From contig PDUO01000121.1 of assembly GCA_003008705.1 (NCBI GenBank), positions 4,474 to 67,716 on the forward strand: 63,243 nt of DNA, in the 5' to 3' direction. The DNA is from Pezicula radicicola (Eukaryota; Ascomycota; Leotiomycetes; Helotiales; Dermateaceae). The position numbers and the translations under genes are program-made. Shown here piece by piece: positions 10,957 through 23,041 of the stretch (position 1 is its first letter; every line of letters starts with the position of its first letter). The notes beneath the pieces were generated by a model. That model did not search any database, was not told the origin of the DNA, and saw only the letters and a list, made by a program, of their open reading frames with translations.

Positions 10957-11866
10957 AGCAGGAACGGCTAATCTAATAAATTAGTCCGTGTACTGTACTT
11001 CCATCTACAAGTAATTTCGTCAATTTTCATATGCTGTTAGTGCGGCATCACGGATATATATCCAGGTTGGGTGGTTGCCCAGCTGCATCATCGTCGATGT
11101 CGTTGGTTCTGCGCATCGGCGCGAGCCGTATCTTCGTTAATATATCCAGTTAGGGTTAGTCTCGTCCTACGGGTGTAATCCTACCACTCCCCAGATCTGC
11201 TTCGGCCCGCCGCACTCGTTCCTGTAGGGGAGCGATAGGGGTGATTTATATATATAATGTAAGTTTTGAGTTTCAAAATGTAGATCGAGTATATCAATCA
11301 CTATCGTTAGATCCAACATCCTACAAGCAAGCAATTTCGTAAAGATATGTAACATTTTTTCGAGGGAATTTGGCTAGGTAGGTAAAGATCAATAGGGCTT
11401 CGCGATGATGAAGCACCGATTGCCATGCTTGTAACATTGTGTTTCAAAAACCATATGAAAATATAGATGCTTGAAGGTCAAGAAGGTGCTGAACATTGAC
11501 TTCAGGTGCCGAGAGGGTAGTTGAAAGGGCTGCTGCTGTTTTGCCCACAATTGAGGTGCACTAAAAATTGGCTTCGTTCGGAGAGCTACTGCAGACACCT
11601 CTCTAATCTTAGTAAAGATAAAATTATCATAACGAGTCTGAATGTACCAAGATAACCAAATCGGAGCGTAGTATCCTTGAGCTTAGCGATATAGATATTG
11701 GGAATTCCAGGCGAAGTCGACACACAACCAACGATTATTAATGCTATCAAGAGAAAGTCGTTAGTCCCCAATACACTCAAACTAAATGGAGTAGTAGACT
11801 TATGATTGCATTTCAAGGAATGAATCTACTCCGTACTCCTTACTGGCGTAGCCACAAATGTTTTTG
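10957..11866. other. Intergenic, no gene seen
   Basis: Ordinary composition with short AT runs. The frames at 11167-11816 have no recognisable domain and no splice context. Confidence 0.5.
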
Positions 11867-13098
11867 TCAAAACTCCGTAACGGCTTGATCCCAGAGCCGA
11901 CCAACTAGCCATCTTTCTGGGTACCTCGCCGGAGCAATGCAGGGTGGTAAGTACTGCCACCAATCTGACTCCTGATGTATAGTAAAAAGGTATAAAATCT
12001 TTGCTAGTTCAAAATAGTCTGGATAAAATCCACTAGTTTCCCAGTCGATGATGCCCGTCACAAGGTATTTTCCAGTCTCATCGATATCCACCATAATATT
12101 TGCTGGCCGCACATCACCATGAGTGAACACAATAGTTGATGGAGTAGGTGGAAGTAAGCTACGCAGAAATTTGACCCAGGATGAACTATTATAAGGAGGA
12201 ATCGAGAACTGGAAGTCTTCGAATTGAGACACCGTTGAGATGATCTCGCGGGTCATATGGTTCTCGCGATGGTGATCTTTGACACCTTCGCCGTTCACCC
12301 CACCTAGAACATCACTTGTCAAAGACCGAAGCTTAATAAAAATATCGTCTAGTTGCTTTTGGATCGATATCTTGTCCTCATGCTTAAGATTTGACCACGC
12401 CAACTCAAGCGTCATCGATGGGAAATATGTCATAAACATAATCCGAACACTGTCAAACTTAACAAGGCCGTGAGGTCTCGGGGCAGGTATCTCGGGAGCA
12501 TGCTCTGCAAGATATTGGATTGATGTATACTCCGTATAATCGTCATTGCCACGAATAATCTTTGCGATTAGGTTGGCATTGCATTTAAGTACGACACCCC
12601 TTGTGGGAAACTCCCATAACCTCTCGCAGCTTAAAATCATCTGCGATAATAAGGAAACAAGAGAAGAACCAATGAGCTCAGATCCAGGTTGGGGCTCTCT
12701 ATAGCTGGAAAGGAACTTTCTTGCTTCGTCAGACAGTGCGTACACGATCTCAGCATTGCGGGCACGTGCAACCAGGTCAGCGCAGAAGTTCGGTGGTCCT
12801 CGAGGTTTGCCTTTCGGAGGATCCTGCTTGAATAATGCCGGCTTTATGCATGAATGCTTCTGCTCAGAAACTGCGCCCTTGTAAATGAGTGGAAACTCTG
12901 AGAATAATTCGACTTCCGGATTAGCTTTGATGGCGGCTTGTAGGCGTTCTAAGACGGCTTGGTTCAGCTTTGCTTTGGCCGAGCTTCCTTTCGAGATATC
13001 TCCGTCTTTCTCATCATTCGTATTTTGAGAGCTGTGGAGCTTCAGTTAGATTTGTTCCAGAGGAATTAAAGGAACCCTTACCATGAGACGTCTGCCAT
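11867..13098 (-). CDS. Aminoglycoside-phosphotransferase-fold kinase-like protein, 2 exons, 393 aa
   Basis: A 17-bp first exon (13098-13082, encoding MADVS plus two bases) is joined over a 50-bp intron to 13031-11867 (1182 nt). The long frame is open well upstream of the first GTG-like start, so the spliced ATG is preferred. The APH/choline-kinase catalytic loop is HGDVRPANIMVD (H310, D312) and the metal-binding motif is GIIDWETSGF (D335). The phosphate-loop region reads GVVLKCNANLIAKII, with the expected Lys. Fungal APH-fold proteins are a large family of mostly unknown substrates; antibiotic resistance should not be assumed. The N-terminal ~100 residues are polar and not recognised. Confidence 0.8.
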
Positions 13099-13749
13099 GT
13101 TGCGACCGTTCGTGATGGGACAGCCACTTGACAGGTGTGGTACAGCTCTATTCCTTAGCCAACCTGGTTCGTCGCGCACTGAGCAGTTAATCGAAAGGGT
13201 CTGATTTGTTCGTTGCAGAAACAGAAGACGCTTTGTATGCAAAAAACAAAATTACAGATTGGGAGGTTGAGTTAGGGGGGGTTGAGGGAACCGCTGAATG
13301 TTGGTGCGTTGGGAGTCGGTCCGGGCCAATCACGAGGCCAAAAAAAGTTAGGGCTCATCCGATTTCGTGGTTGCAGAGGTTGGGGGAAGGAGAGGGTGTG
13401 GGCAGAGACTGCGAGAATCCAAGTCAGCTGCGGAAAACAACGACTAATCCAGCCGAGAACAATGGCTAGATTGCCGTTTAGTCGTTAAATAGAGAATATA
13501 AGTTAAAATAAAAAATATTAGAATTAATTAAATTCTCTTAAATCTATAAAATAAATATTACTTTTAGTAATAGTTCTTTTATATTCTAATAGTCTATTCT
13601 AGATATAAACTAAGTAAAATTAAAAGTAAAAGTATATCTTTCTCTCTCTTTCTCTCTCTCTTTCTCTTATTATCTTACTTCTTAGAAGGAGGTATAAGTA
13701 GAAAGAAGATTACGGGGAAATAAACTTTCTTAGTGTACAACTTAGTAAA
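13099..13749. other. Intergenic with AT-rich stretch and pyrimidine tract
   Basis: 13099-13480 has no supported gene. 13480-13635 is AT-rich and stop-dense. A TC-rich pyrimidine tract lies at about 13637-13670. A sequence at about 13691-13754 recurs near 16373-16441 (see repeat entries). Confidence 0.45.
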
Positions 13750-13754
13750 CTCTC
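13691..13754 (+). repeat. ~60-bp direct repeat, copy A
   Basis: Matches 16373-16441 over about 59 aligned bases (gaaagaagat..ggaaataa..actttctta..gtacaactt..gtaaactctc) with eight differences, seven of them transitions. Its 3' end runs into the reading frame of the decayed STAND-N gene that follows. Confidence 0.7.
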
Positions 13755-15278
13755 ACCTAATGAGTTTCGAGAGATTACTTTCGAACTGAGTTCTATCTAC
13801 ATTGTTATTTCCGACTTGTTACAACAAAGTCAGGATCCTGAATCACTTCTTAACCGACGAGGCTCTGATAGACGTCCGGAATGGCTTCAAATACGTTCTA
13901 ACCTGGAAGAGACACTTGATCAACTTAGAAGCCTTATTAAGACGTATCAAAACATGGGAAAGAATGTATAGCGACGTATTAAACTTGCCGGTGGGAAACT
14001 TGGAGAGTTGAGGGGAAAGTTGAACTTCCATCTCAACGTTATCAATATGTGTGTTGGAAGCCTTATACTATCTGCCTTGGGACGGATGAAGCCGGTCCTA
14101 GGCTAAATCGAAGTACTGCTTCGTGAGTCTCTTCGTGAGGATAGAGCAGGCTTCAAAGTGCAGACCATTGTTTCTACGCATGGAACCAGCGATCCTGTTT
14201 CGTGAGAGCAGATTGAACGAGATTTAATATTGGAGGGCATCGGAAAAGAAGGCTTTGACAAGAACAACGACAGAATCAAGGAGCTGCTCAACTGGGTGGT
14301 GAACAACGAATCCGATTTAGTGGATCTGCAGGAGGTTGGCGCAGGTGATTCAGTTTCCCAACAAGGATACGCTGACAGCTTGGAAGAGAGGACAGAGGCT
14401 CAAGAAGATAGCTCTCGCGGATATTTGTCCCTGGGGCCCTCTGGTAAGGGGTTTGGGAAGGAATGGCTAACCGGAACACTGTCAGTTCGAGAAGCCGCCT
14501 GCCGTCATCCGAGCTGAACTCAGTTTCAGTGGAGGACGCAGATAAAGATGAAGAAAGTATGCACCGCCTAAGTGAGTCCAAAAGACTAGCCAAATTGGCC
14601 CATTTTGAAGCGCTAGATTATGAAGCTGCGAATAGGGACTTGGGATCGTCAAGACGACATGCAAATAAACAGCCATCAAGGGCAATAAAACCTTCACAAC
14701 ATCGTGTAGCAAGGGATATAGACACACTCAGGAGATCAATTTTTGTGACGTGGACGGGATACATGCTGAGGATTACAGGAGAGAGTGATGCAAGAATTCA
14801 TTCTATGGGGCCAAGCGATCAGTGCCGGGACAACGTTAGTCAGGACCGTTCAACCCGGTTCGAGAAGAACGCCCCCAAAGAAGAAAGCCGCAATATTGGA
14901 GCACAATCACAATTTGCCGTGCTGGACGCTACTGATCCCAATTGGCGGAAAACATGGGCCAAAGATTTGAAGCAAATGGGCATCACAGACGACATGATTC
15001 GTGATAATGAGGACTTTATTGCAGATTATATAAAACAACAAGCTGCCCAAGCTGCGGCACCGCCACCAAAGAGTATTGGAAACCAGAGAGATAAAGCTTC
15101 TCGGCGCCCTCCACCTCGTGGTCGAGGATTATTACCCGCACCACCTACACCACGAGATGTTGCAAGGCGTGAAGACCAAGTTGGAAGGGAAAAGAGGAGG
15201 AACAGAAGGGCCAAAGTGGAGGAGGAAGGGAACAAAGGAGATAGAGATCGAGATCAAAAGAGCTTACAAGGCATCTAA
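13750..15278 (+). pseudogene. Fungal STAND N-terminal-domain protein with WASP-like (GBD/polyproline) tail, decayed
   Basis: Read in one frame from 13750, the sequence gives the classic fungal NLR/STAND-associated N-terminal helical module: PNEFREITFELSSIY, then DPESLLNRRG, then LRGKLNFHLNVI, then ALGRMKPVL. It is interrupted by TAG at 13969 (Trp or Gln expected), TAA at 14104 (Gln expected) and TGA at 14203. After a frame change near 14490, the frame 14463-15278 encodes WRKTWAKDLKQMGITDDMI and DNEDFIADYIKQQ. A Pro-rich run (PPPKS, RRPPPRGRG, LPAPPTPRD) follows and then basic sequence. That segment resembles the region between the CRIB/GBD and polyproline part of WASP/Las17-type proteins. The three stops are all explicable by transitions. 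Domain naming is by pattern; the WASP resemblance is the weaker part. Confidence 0.6.
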
Positions 15279-17288
15279 CGGTTGAAGAATAAGCGGCTCA
15301 TAGCAAACGAAGAGCAGAGCGGGAGGCCATATAAACTCCGTGTAGAGCAACTTTCGTGATTTACTTGAGCAATTGAGATTTGGCCACTCCAGGATCACCT
15401 ATCAAGTAAATTTTGATGTCTCCTCTGATTCACGATGGGTAGCACGGATCAGAAGGAAGGCTTTTATAGAGGTCCAGAATTGAAACTTACAGACGGGCAT
15501 CCGTTTAAAAGCATTCCCACTTCTAGAGAGAATCAGTTTCCGGATGAGGATGTTGGTGTTAGAACATATTAGAAAGGTTACAGAGCTTGGCTTGACGATT
15601 AGTGATGCGATTAGTGTGGGTCTAGGTTTGGAGAAGGGGGAGTGAGGAGGAGGTTTCTGGAACCTGAACCTATTCAAGTCATTCGCTTCTTTAAATATTT
15701 AGCAAGAGAGGGTGTCGAAAGCTGTGGCATCGGAGAGCATTTGGACATCGGATTTCTTACTCTCCTTTCGCAAAATGCTACTGGTCTTCAAGTATTTTCT
15801 CCCTTTGCGACTTTAGGCTCGAGCATCGACAAGATTTGTAGAACCACGCAGAGAGATTTCACGGAACTGTCTTATGGCGTAATGTTTGATCTTAGCGCCG
15901 TATGGTCTACGGTTTGATTTCAATAATCTAGTTTAGTATAAGAGCAAGTGAAAACGGGGTTGATATATTTTGTAGGAGTTTATAGGCGTTATAGACTATT
16001 TGTCCCTTTGTTTTTTATTGCTACCTTCTAGAATATATGTTTAGGATTAAAGGCCGAAAATTTCGATCTCGGATTTTCGCTTGGCTTCTCTTTTGTTATT
16101 AGTGATCTCGGTGGTTATGTGACGGGAAGGCTTGCGGTCAAGTGATTCGCTAAAACTCGTCCTCCGGAGGCTCTGCGAGGCAAGGAGCCTTAAATTAAGC
16201 TACTATTGCGTATATAATCGTCTATTGTAATAGGCTTAGTTCTACGTAGAGGTAAGGCTTCCTTTTCCCCTGCAAGGTTAGACCAAGTCTCTATATGCCT
16301 TATAAGGTCTTGATTTGTAGGTTTTATAGCTTCCCTCTCTCTTTGTTTTGCTTCTTACTGTAGAATGTTAAAGGTTATAGGTAAGGAGAAAGAAGATCAC
16401 AGGGAAATAAGCTTTCTTAACGTACAACTTGGTAAACTCTCGGCAGTTGTTTGTTCTCCGCCAAAGATAAACGTGCATGCCATGTAGTGCTTATATCACC
16501 TGTTGATGAACTTTAATGCACTAATCAAAATGCCGAGACTTCCGAATTTGAATGTCACTCTCTCTCCGTCACTCGTTGGCCTCCCTTCCACGACCTCCAA
16601 ATAAGCAAAAAAGACGCGGTTAACTAGTATGTAGTCTCGTTTGGAAGATATATATACCTCTTGCTCCTCCCAGATTTTTTCTCCCAATTTTTCGTTTTCC
16701 TTTCGCCCAATTCCTAACTTCGATTCCAAAATGCAATTCCAGCACGTCGGGTCGCGGGAACTAACACACCGAATGCAGACCTGTTCGGATGCCCGGTTAG
16801 ACTGCTTACGATTTACAGGCCATCAGCCTTGGCTCGCGACTTCAGTTGCCCAGTTCTTTACTGTACCTCCGTACATTCGGAGTGCAAGAAATACCGGCGC
16901 CCCAATCAGGGGGAACTTAGTTGCACAGATGCCGCCCTCAACTCAGCTACCAATGTGAGCCCGCCACACGACCGGTGTGGCTGGGGTATCTACTCTAATC
17001 AGATTTCGCTATGAGTCTTATCATGACTTCTCTGCTCCGTAGGATTCGCACGGACTAATTTTAGACCCGGAAGTGTTGGTAATGATGGCCGCACGCAGCT
17101 CACTGAGCCAGCGCAGGCTTTCAATCTCACATTACCAGCATTGTCGATGTCAAATCACGAGCAAGAATGAGGTCCGACTCATCCGGCTCGCTGAGACATG
17201 CAGTATCTGTCCCTGATGGAATATTATCAGATGATTTTCTGTGTTCACCGGTTTTCTTGTTGATTCTCATTTTTCATTCTTTTCAACC
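15279..17288. other. Gene-poor stretch after the STAND relic
   Basis: 15279-15930 may hold more of the decayed gene (charged, Arg/Glu-rich reading) but has many stops and no motif. 16050-16370 is AT-leaning. 16450-17240 contains open frames on both strands without domain, signal peptide or splice logic, so none is called. Confidence 0.4.
16373..16441 (+). repeat. ~60-bp direct repeat, copy B
   Basis: Second copy of the sequence at 13691-13754, lying 2.7 kb downstream in the same orientation. Here it does not lead into the STAND-N reading frame. Both copies are preceded by a pyrimidine-rich run and cttctta, so homology may extend a little to the left. Confidence 0.65.
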
Positions 17289-19183
17289 ATGATTATCATG
17301 AGGTCTGCCCAGATTTTCGCTGCTCTTGGTGCGCCCTTAGTGGCTGCATTCTCCTTTAATACCTACGATCTAGGCTTCCGTGGTCTTTATCCCCGTCAGC
17401 ATTTCCACTCTGTCGATTTAGAACCCCCAAAGCCCGTGATCACACAATGGGATTCCAGGTGCGACTCAGGAAACCTCCTCCTCACTGTGAGAGGCCCCTC
17501 GGTGCAAGGTCCAGCTAGGGGTCCAGTGATGCTAGATCCAAAAGGCGAGTTGATATGGATGGACAACCATAAGTTTCACCAGGCTATGAATTTGAACGTG
17601 CAGACATATAAGGGGAAGGATTACTTGACTTTTTGGACGAAGCATAAGAAGGGCAAGAAGACCAAGAAGAATGGTGACCCCAAGCACAAGAAATCATTTG
17701 TGATGGTAGGACCTAACCCCCTCCTACCTCGAAAACATCTCTGACCTTTTAGCTTGACTCTTCCTATGAAGTTGCCTATAGGATAACGCCTCATGGCAAA
17801 GGTCTGAAAGGAGACTCTCACGAGTTTCGCATCACGCCACAAGGCACAGCACTCATAGCGATATACTATAAACACGAAGTCGACTGCACGGACCTAAAGC
17901 TAGGTAAGAGCTGTTGGATCCAAGACGGCTGGTTCCAAGAAATCGACATTGAGACCGGGGATCTCCTCTTCGAATGGCGCGCCACAGACCACATCCGCAT
18001 GACAGACGTTTTCAGCAGCCCCTCCCGTAAAGACGGCCACGGTAAATCCAAAGAAGACGCATTCGATTTCTTCCACATCAACAGCGTCGACAAGATCGAC
18101 TCGGGGGATTATATCATCTCCGCCCGGTACATGCACGCCGTCGTCTGCGTCAGTGGGAAAACAGGCGAGATCTTGTGGCAGCTTGGCGGTAAGAACAATA
18201 ACTTTGAGGATCTGAACGGCGCGACAGATTTCTCTTGGCAGCATCATGTTACTTGGCAGGGCAACAACACAATTTCCCTGTTTGATAATCACGCCAATAA
18301 TGTGTTTCATGCTCCGTCGAAACATAGCAAGGGCATGATTATCCGCCTCGATATGGAGAAGATGACTGCCACCCTCGTGCAGAAATTCGTCCACCCAGAT
18401 CACATTCTCAATGTATCTCAGGGATCTGTCCAGATACTCCCAGAAAGCGGCAACGTGCTTGTCGGGTTCGGTAATTCACCGACTTTTGTCGAGTACACGG
18501 CCGACGGCGAGGTGCTTTGCGTGGCGCGTTTTGCGCCTCACGTTACCTTTGAACTCATCGATTTCGGATGGGCGAAGTCGTACCGTGTGTTCAAGAGTCC
18601 GTGGGTAGGCACACCGAAGACGGTCCCGGATGTGAAGGTTAAGAGTGGCAAGGTGTATGTGAGTTGGAATGGGGCGACGAAGGTTAAGGCGTGGAGATTA
18701 GAGACTGCGAAGACGAAGAACGCAGAGGATAATGAGTTTGTTACGATTCAGGAGTTGGAGAAGGATGGGTTCGAGACAAGCTTTAAGCTTCCTAAGGGGC
18801 ATAAGTATGTGAGGGTCGTGGCGTTGAATAAGAAGAAGCGTGCAATGGCCGTTTCGGCGGTCGTCAAGCAGACTTCATCTGTAAGTCCCAGCCTAACTCT
18901 CGATTTCCCTTTATATGCTAACTCGACATAGGTGTCGTTCTGGAAAGTCATGCTGTTGATGCTCAGTTTTGCAGTTATATTTGGATCCGCGGGCTTCGCT
19001 TTCATGTACTGGAGATTTGCACGGTTTCCGGGACGTCTGCGTCTTCCAAAGCTTTCTGAAATGCGTGTTCCGAAGCTGTCGGGACTGCGAACTTATTTCT
19101 ATAGAGGCAGGAAGGGCAGTCAGGATTTTGACGGTTACGGCTCTGAATCCGACCCTCTACTGTTGAGTGAGAGGGATCCTTGA
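17289..19183 (+). CDS. Arylsulfotransferase-family (ASST) protein, membrane-anchored, 3 exons, 598 aa
   Basis: Exons 17289-17705, 17753-18880 and 18932-19183 join in phase 0 (1797 nt) across introns of 47 and 51 bp. The N-terminus (MRSAQIFAALGAPLVAAFS, preceded by three residues from the first ATG) is a signal peptide. The body carries the pattern of fungal arylsulfotransferase-like beta-propellers (PF14269 type): GPVMLDPKGELIW, SHEFRITPQGTALI, DAFDFFHINSVDKID, GEILWQLGGK and SWQHHVTW. A single hydrophobic helix near the C-terminus (WKVMLLMLSFAVIFGSAGFA) precedes a basic, cytosolic-looking tail, so the protein is probably anchored in the cell surface or an endomembrane. Bacterial relatives move sulfate between phenols. 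For fungal members no substrate is established, so activity is inference. Confidence 0.85.
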
Positions 19184-20245
19184 GCGTTCCCAGACTAGAA
19201 CGGAACTAGCGAAAGAAAAGATCAATTGGGAGTTTCGGTTTATGGAGATACTTGGGTGTATAGGTACTGTAATATAGGCTAATTCTTGTGTAAATAATAT
19301 CAGTGCGGGGGACAATGTGGCCTTTTTGCCAAGAATCATATCGTAATACGCTTTTGTCGTGTCATATCGGCTTATATTAGCAATATATTAGGCATATTGC
19401 CTCATTTTATATGAGGAGGGGCTTTAAATCTAATAGTTGGTCTGTCAGCCGCACTATTAAGGCCCTTTCCCTACTCGTCCTAGGGATAAATACATATTAA
19501 TCATTGAGTGACGAGCCACGTTAAATTTAACGTTTATTCATCCTCAGTACAAGTACAGTAGGGGAAAGTGATATGTCCACAGAAAGTGAGTTGTCCGCGC
19601 TGCACTAAAATTACTATTAAAACTGCAACTCCCCCTTGCTGTACTTCAAATATTAATATTAATAAAATGCTTTACTCGTTACTTCGGCGCGCATTTTTGC
19701 TCCGCAGGCCCTGCGGGGTATAACCTATAGCAAATACTATCTAATTTGTCTGCAATAAAATACCTCTTTATTATTACAATCCGCATTTTGCTCTGTAGGC
19801 CTTGCTAGGGCCTTTGTAGGTTTAAATACAAGGTAGCCACTTACCTTAGTTTCCTTAGACTATAAGATTTTCGCTTATATAAATGTTTTACTAAGCTTAT
19901 TACAAAAAAAACTTATATTTATTATAAAAGCTAAAGTAAACCTTAAAGTAAACTAGTATTAATAATAAGTAAATAATATAAGAAACTAAAATAATACTAT
20001 TATATATTTATTTTCTTAGTCTTTTAATTAGAATTAAACTTATTAGTAAGGGATTTATATAGGCTAGGCATTTTATTATTTTATAGAGAGGGTCGGAATA
20101 TAAAAAATATATTATATTAGTATAAATAGGTTGTATATAAAGACTTTTATAATAGGATTTTACTTACTACCTTATGAAGTGAATATATAATATTATAGAA
20201 GTACTATTAAACCTCTATTGATATTAAACCATGTTAAACAGTAAT
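19184..20245. other. Intergenic; decayed repeat DNA 19370-20230
   Basis: AT-rich and stop-dense after 19370. Within it two related segments, about 19688-19735 and 19780-19825 (both containing gcatttt.gct.c.caggcc), differ mostly by C/T changes. A palindrome gttaaatttaac lies at about 19522. The doublet agtgatatgtccac/agtgagttgtccgc at about 19567-19602 resembles a short tandem repeat. Original element not identifiable. Confidence 0.45.
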
Positions 20246-21424
20246 CTAATTTAATCCAGGCGTATCCGTAATACGAACAACATATTTCGTCGCACTCGCT
20301 TTTCCATCCTTCAAATCCTTTAGCGCTTGCTCCACACCTTCTAAACCCCCTTCCCTCACCTTATACGGATGACCCGAAAACGTGCCCTGTTGAAGAGCAC
20401 GAGTGAAGTACCTCGAGAAAATATACCCCAACTCCCTAGCATCGTCAAAACCCTGCTGATTATGTACCGAACCGACAGAAGTAATCGACTTAACCGCAGG
20501 CGAGACGTCAAATTCATTAGGCAGAGCAAATGTTATGTGTCCACCGGGAGCAAGTGCCGCACTTAGGATCTTTGCACTTTCCGGCACGATTGCAGCGTCA
20601 ATTGCATGCTTGACTTCTTCATTGCCGCTTGAACTCACGGCTTCTTGGATTTTCTTGGTGACGCTCTCAACAGTGTCACGGTAGTCGATGATGGTGTCGC
20701 CTTTGCTACGATCGATGAGACTTTCCACGAAGTGAGACCCTTTGCCTGCGACGGCGATGATGGGGTGGATGTTGCTGTTTTGAGCAAGCTTGATTGCGAA
20801 GGCCCCAACTGCGGCGCTTGCTCCGTAGACTACGAGAGGGATCGAAGATGTTGCTGGCATCCATGGATATGGCAAGGCAAGGCGGCGGTATAATCCCACG
20901 ACTGCTGTGAGAGCAGCTAAGGGGATTGTTGCTGCTTCTGTAGATGACTTAGTGGCGTTTAGTGATAAAACTAGGTGCTTGTACGAACCTTCAAAGGACG
21001 TCTGGGGTGGAAGATGAAAGGTCGTATAACCCCAAGCAATAGCATACTCAGCGTATGAACCGTTAGGAGTTAACATCTCATGAAAAGCAGCGACTCGATC
21101 CCCAGGCTTTCTCGCATTAGCTTCTATCCATACTCAAAAGCCTCTCCAACATGTCATTCATACCTTGAACTCAACAACATTAGCCCCGACCTTCTCTACA
21201 ATACCGGCGATATCATCCCCTTGATTTATTCCAGCTTTAATCCCTTTCAGGAGCTCGTATGTTGGACCTTCAGTCAATATTTCCGCAAATTCTGGGACCT
21301 TCCAATCCTTGGGGTTTGTGCCCGAGACGATGACTCTGATGAGGATTTGGTCGTCATTTGGTTCTGGCATGGGGGATTCTCTGATTTCCACTTTTGGTCC
21401 GACATGGTTGATTACTTCTTTCAT
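20246..21424 (-). CDS. Zinc-free MDR/quinone-oxidoreductase-like enzyme, 3 exons, 356 aa
   Basis: Exons 21424-21164, 21106-20989 and 20937-20246 join in frame (1071 nt). The second intron (20988-20938, 51 bp) is a multiple of three and open, but removing it restores the family sequence TSFEEAATIPLA, so it is treated as an intron; its donor GTTCGT is weak. An N-terminal GroES-like fold (SGTNPKDWKVPEF, GDDIAGIVEKVG) is followed by a Rossmann NADP-binding segment (VYGASAAVGAFAIKLAQ). No structural-zinc cysteines or catalytic Cys/His were seen, as in the ToxD/enoyl-reductase-like branch. The substrate is unknown. The gene stands alone, with no cluster partners adjacent. Confidence 0.82.
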
Positions 21425-22259
21425 GTTGGGCTTGGGGGAGCACTGTAAATAGGCTGAGAGTTAGAATTCTCAACTGACCAGTAAGTCAAAAGAGGTAGCC
21501 AAAAAAAATGGAAGTGAAATCGAGTTCAGTGCAATGTGTGGGTTGGTTTGGACTATTTATGTATTGAAAGCAGGTGATTCATAAGCAAACATATGAAAGA
21601 CAAATAGAAAACATCAACTTGACTCGGATGTTATAAAGTTAGGGGTTATATCTGGGTATTTCTTGACAGCTAATAATTACAAGTTCGAGAGCCCAGAACG
21701 GAAGTTGACTGTTCCTTTGAGGTTATGGAACGGTATTGTTCTTATGTTTGAGGGTAACGCGGCCCGAGGGCATCTGAGATAAACAAAATATTTTCACTAC
21801 TGAAGAGTCTTCTTGCCTTTCCGCAGTTGAGCTACGATATGCTGATACTTGTGTAGGCTTGATCTGTTTCCTCGGATTCAAAATCACCCGTTATCCGGCC
21901 TGTACTTTTACCCCCCAGTCTTGAGGATAAATCTAGCGCCTTGCTATTTCCTACCAATCAACTTCCTAGATTACCTGAATCCACCAGACAGCCGCCTACG
22001 TCCTATACCCGCCCAACTAAAAATGCACGAATCATTAAAACACCTTTTATATGGGGTCAACTTGTGTCGTTCGGCGGTTACTGGTGGTTGCCTGGTGAAT
22101 TCAAGTAACGAAAGCGAGAACGAATACGTTGTAGGATCATCCATAGAAATATCAGAATGCACAATGCCACTGACGGGGCCCTTTCCACAACATAATTCAG
22201 AATTGAGGGATGCATGTATTTGCGCCTTAGAGTAAGATTTACGTTTTTGATACGACATA
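21425..22259. other. Intergenic, no gene seen
   Basis: Moderately AT-rich. Open frames at 21849-22396 on both strands lack any recognisable motif and overlap each other. Confidence 0.5.
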
Positions 22260-23041
22260 CTAGCATATCGTTGACCCACCTGTGACAGGAATGTACAGTC
22301 CATTAAGCCACCCTGCGCCTTCATCACACAGCATTGCGACAGCCCACGTAATCTCTTGCGGTTCAGCCATTCGAGGAGCAACTGGGACACGATCAAAGTT
22401 GCTTCTTAATATCTCTTGGAATTCAGGAGGCGAGGATAACATCTGCTCAGTGGCAACAGGTCCAGGCGCGACGGTATTAACCGTGCAGCCGTACTTGCGT
22501 GGAAGATCTCTTGCCCAACATCTTGTAAAACTCTCTATCATGCCCTTCGAGCCCGCATAGATACTCATGTCGGGGTCCGGATTACGCGAGGTGGAACTGC
22601 AAATATTGATAATTCGAGATTCGGTTGAAGACAAATATTTGAGTGACTCCCGTGTCAAGAGAAGAGTGCCGCGGCAATTGACTCCGACCACGGAATCCCA
22701 GGTCTTCTCGATTTCTCCATCATCTGGTCCATCCAACACAGATAGCGCACTGATGCCGGCATTATTAACCAGTATATCGATCTTTCCGAACTCTGCAGCA
22801 GCTGCTGCTGCGAGCGAACGTGGGCCACTCAAGGTCGACAGATCAGCTTCGACGACGATGGATTTCGCCTTTCCTTTGAAACTGCTTAAAACTTCTTCTG
22901 CGCGTTGCCTTTCCGTTTGGAATGGGTAGTTGATGACCACATGGGCCAAGCTATGGCTGCACCAATTCCGGAGGACGAGCCGCTGACTAGAGCCACCCTC
23001 CCTGAGAGTGTCTGCGGAGGTGGTATGGGAGTAGAGGCCAT
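22260..23041 (-). pseudogene. Short-chain dehydrogenase/reductase, frameshifted
   Basis: From the ATG at 23041 the frame reads MASTPIPP, then GRVALVSGSSSGIGAAIA, a complete N-terminal Rossmann motif. About 95 nt in, near 22945-22955, the reading must change frame to continue as AHVVINYPFQTERQRAEE. It then runs through the NNAG motif, the catalytic Ser region (ICSSTSRN) and Y-x3-K (YAGSK) to the C-terminus (WLNGLYIPVTGGSTI). Compared with intact SDRs, five to seven residues after GIGAAIA (usually R-x-L-A-x-x-G) are missing along with the frame. No GT..AG intron repairs this. A small deletion in the gene, or an assembly error, are the alternatives. Confidence 0.72.

Noticed and set aside
11867..13098. 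Antibiotic-resistance gene from the APH fold
   Set aside because: Fungal APH-fold proteins are a broad family without known aminoglycoside activity; only the fold is supported.
16496..17014. Opposite-strand open frames between the STAND relic and the arylsulfotransferase
   Set aside because: No domain and strand-symmetric openness; not distinguishable from chance.
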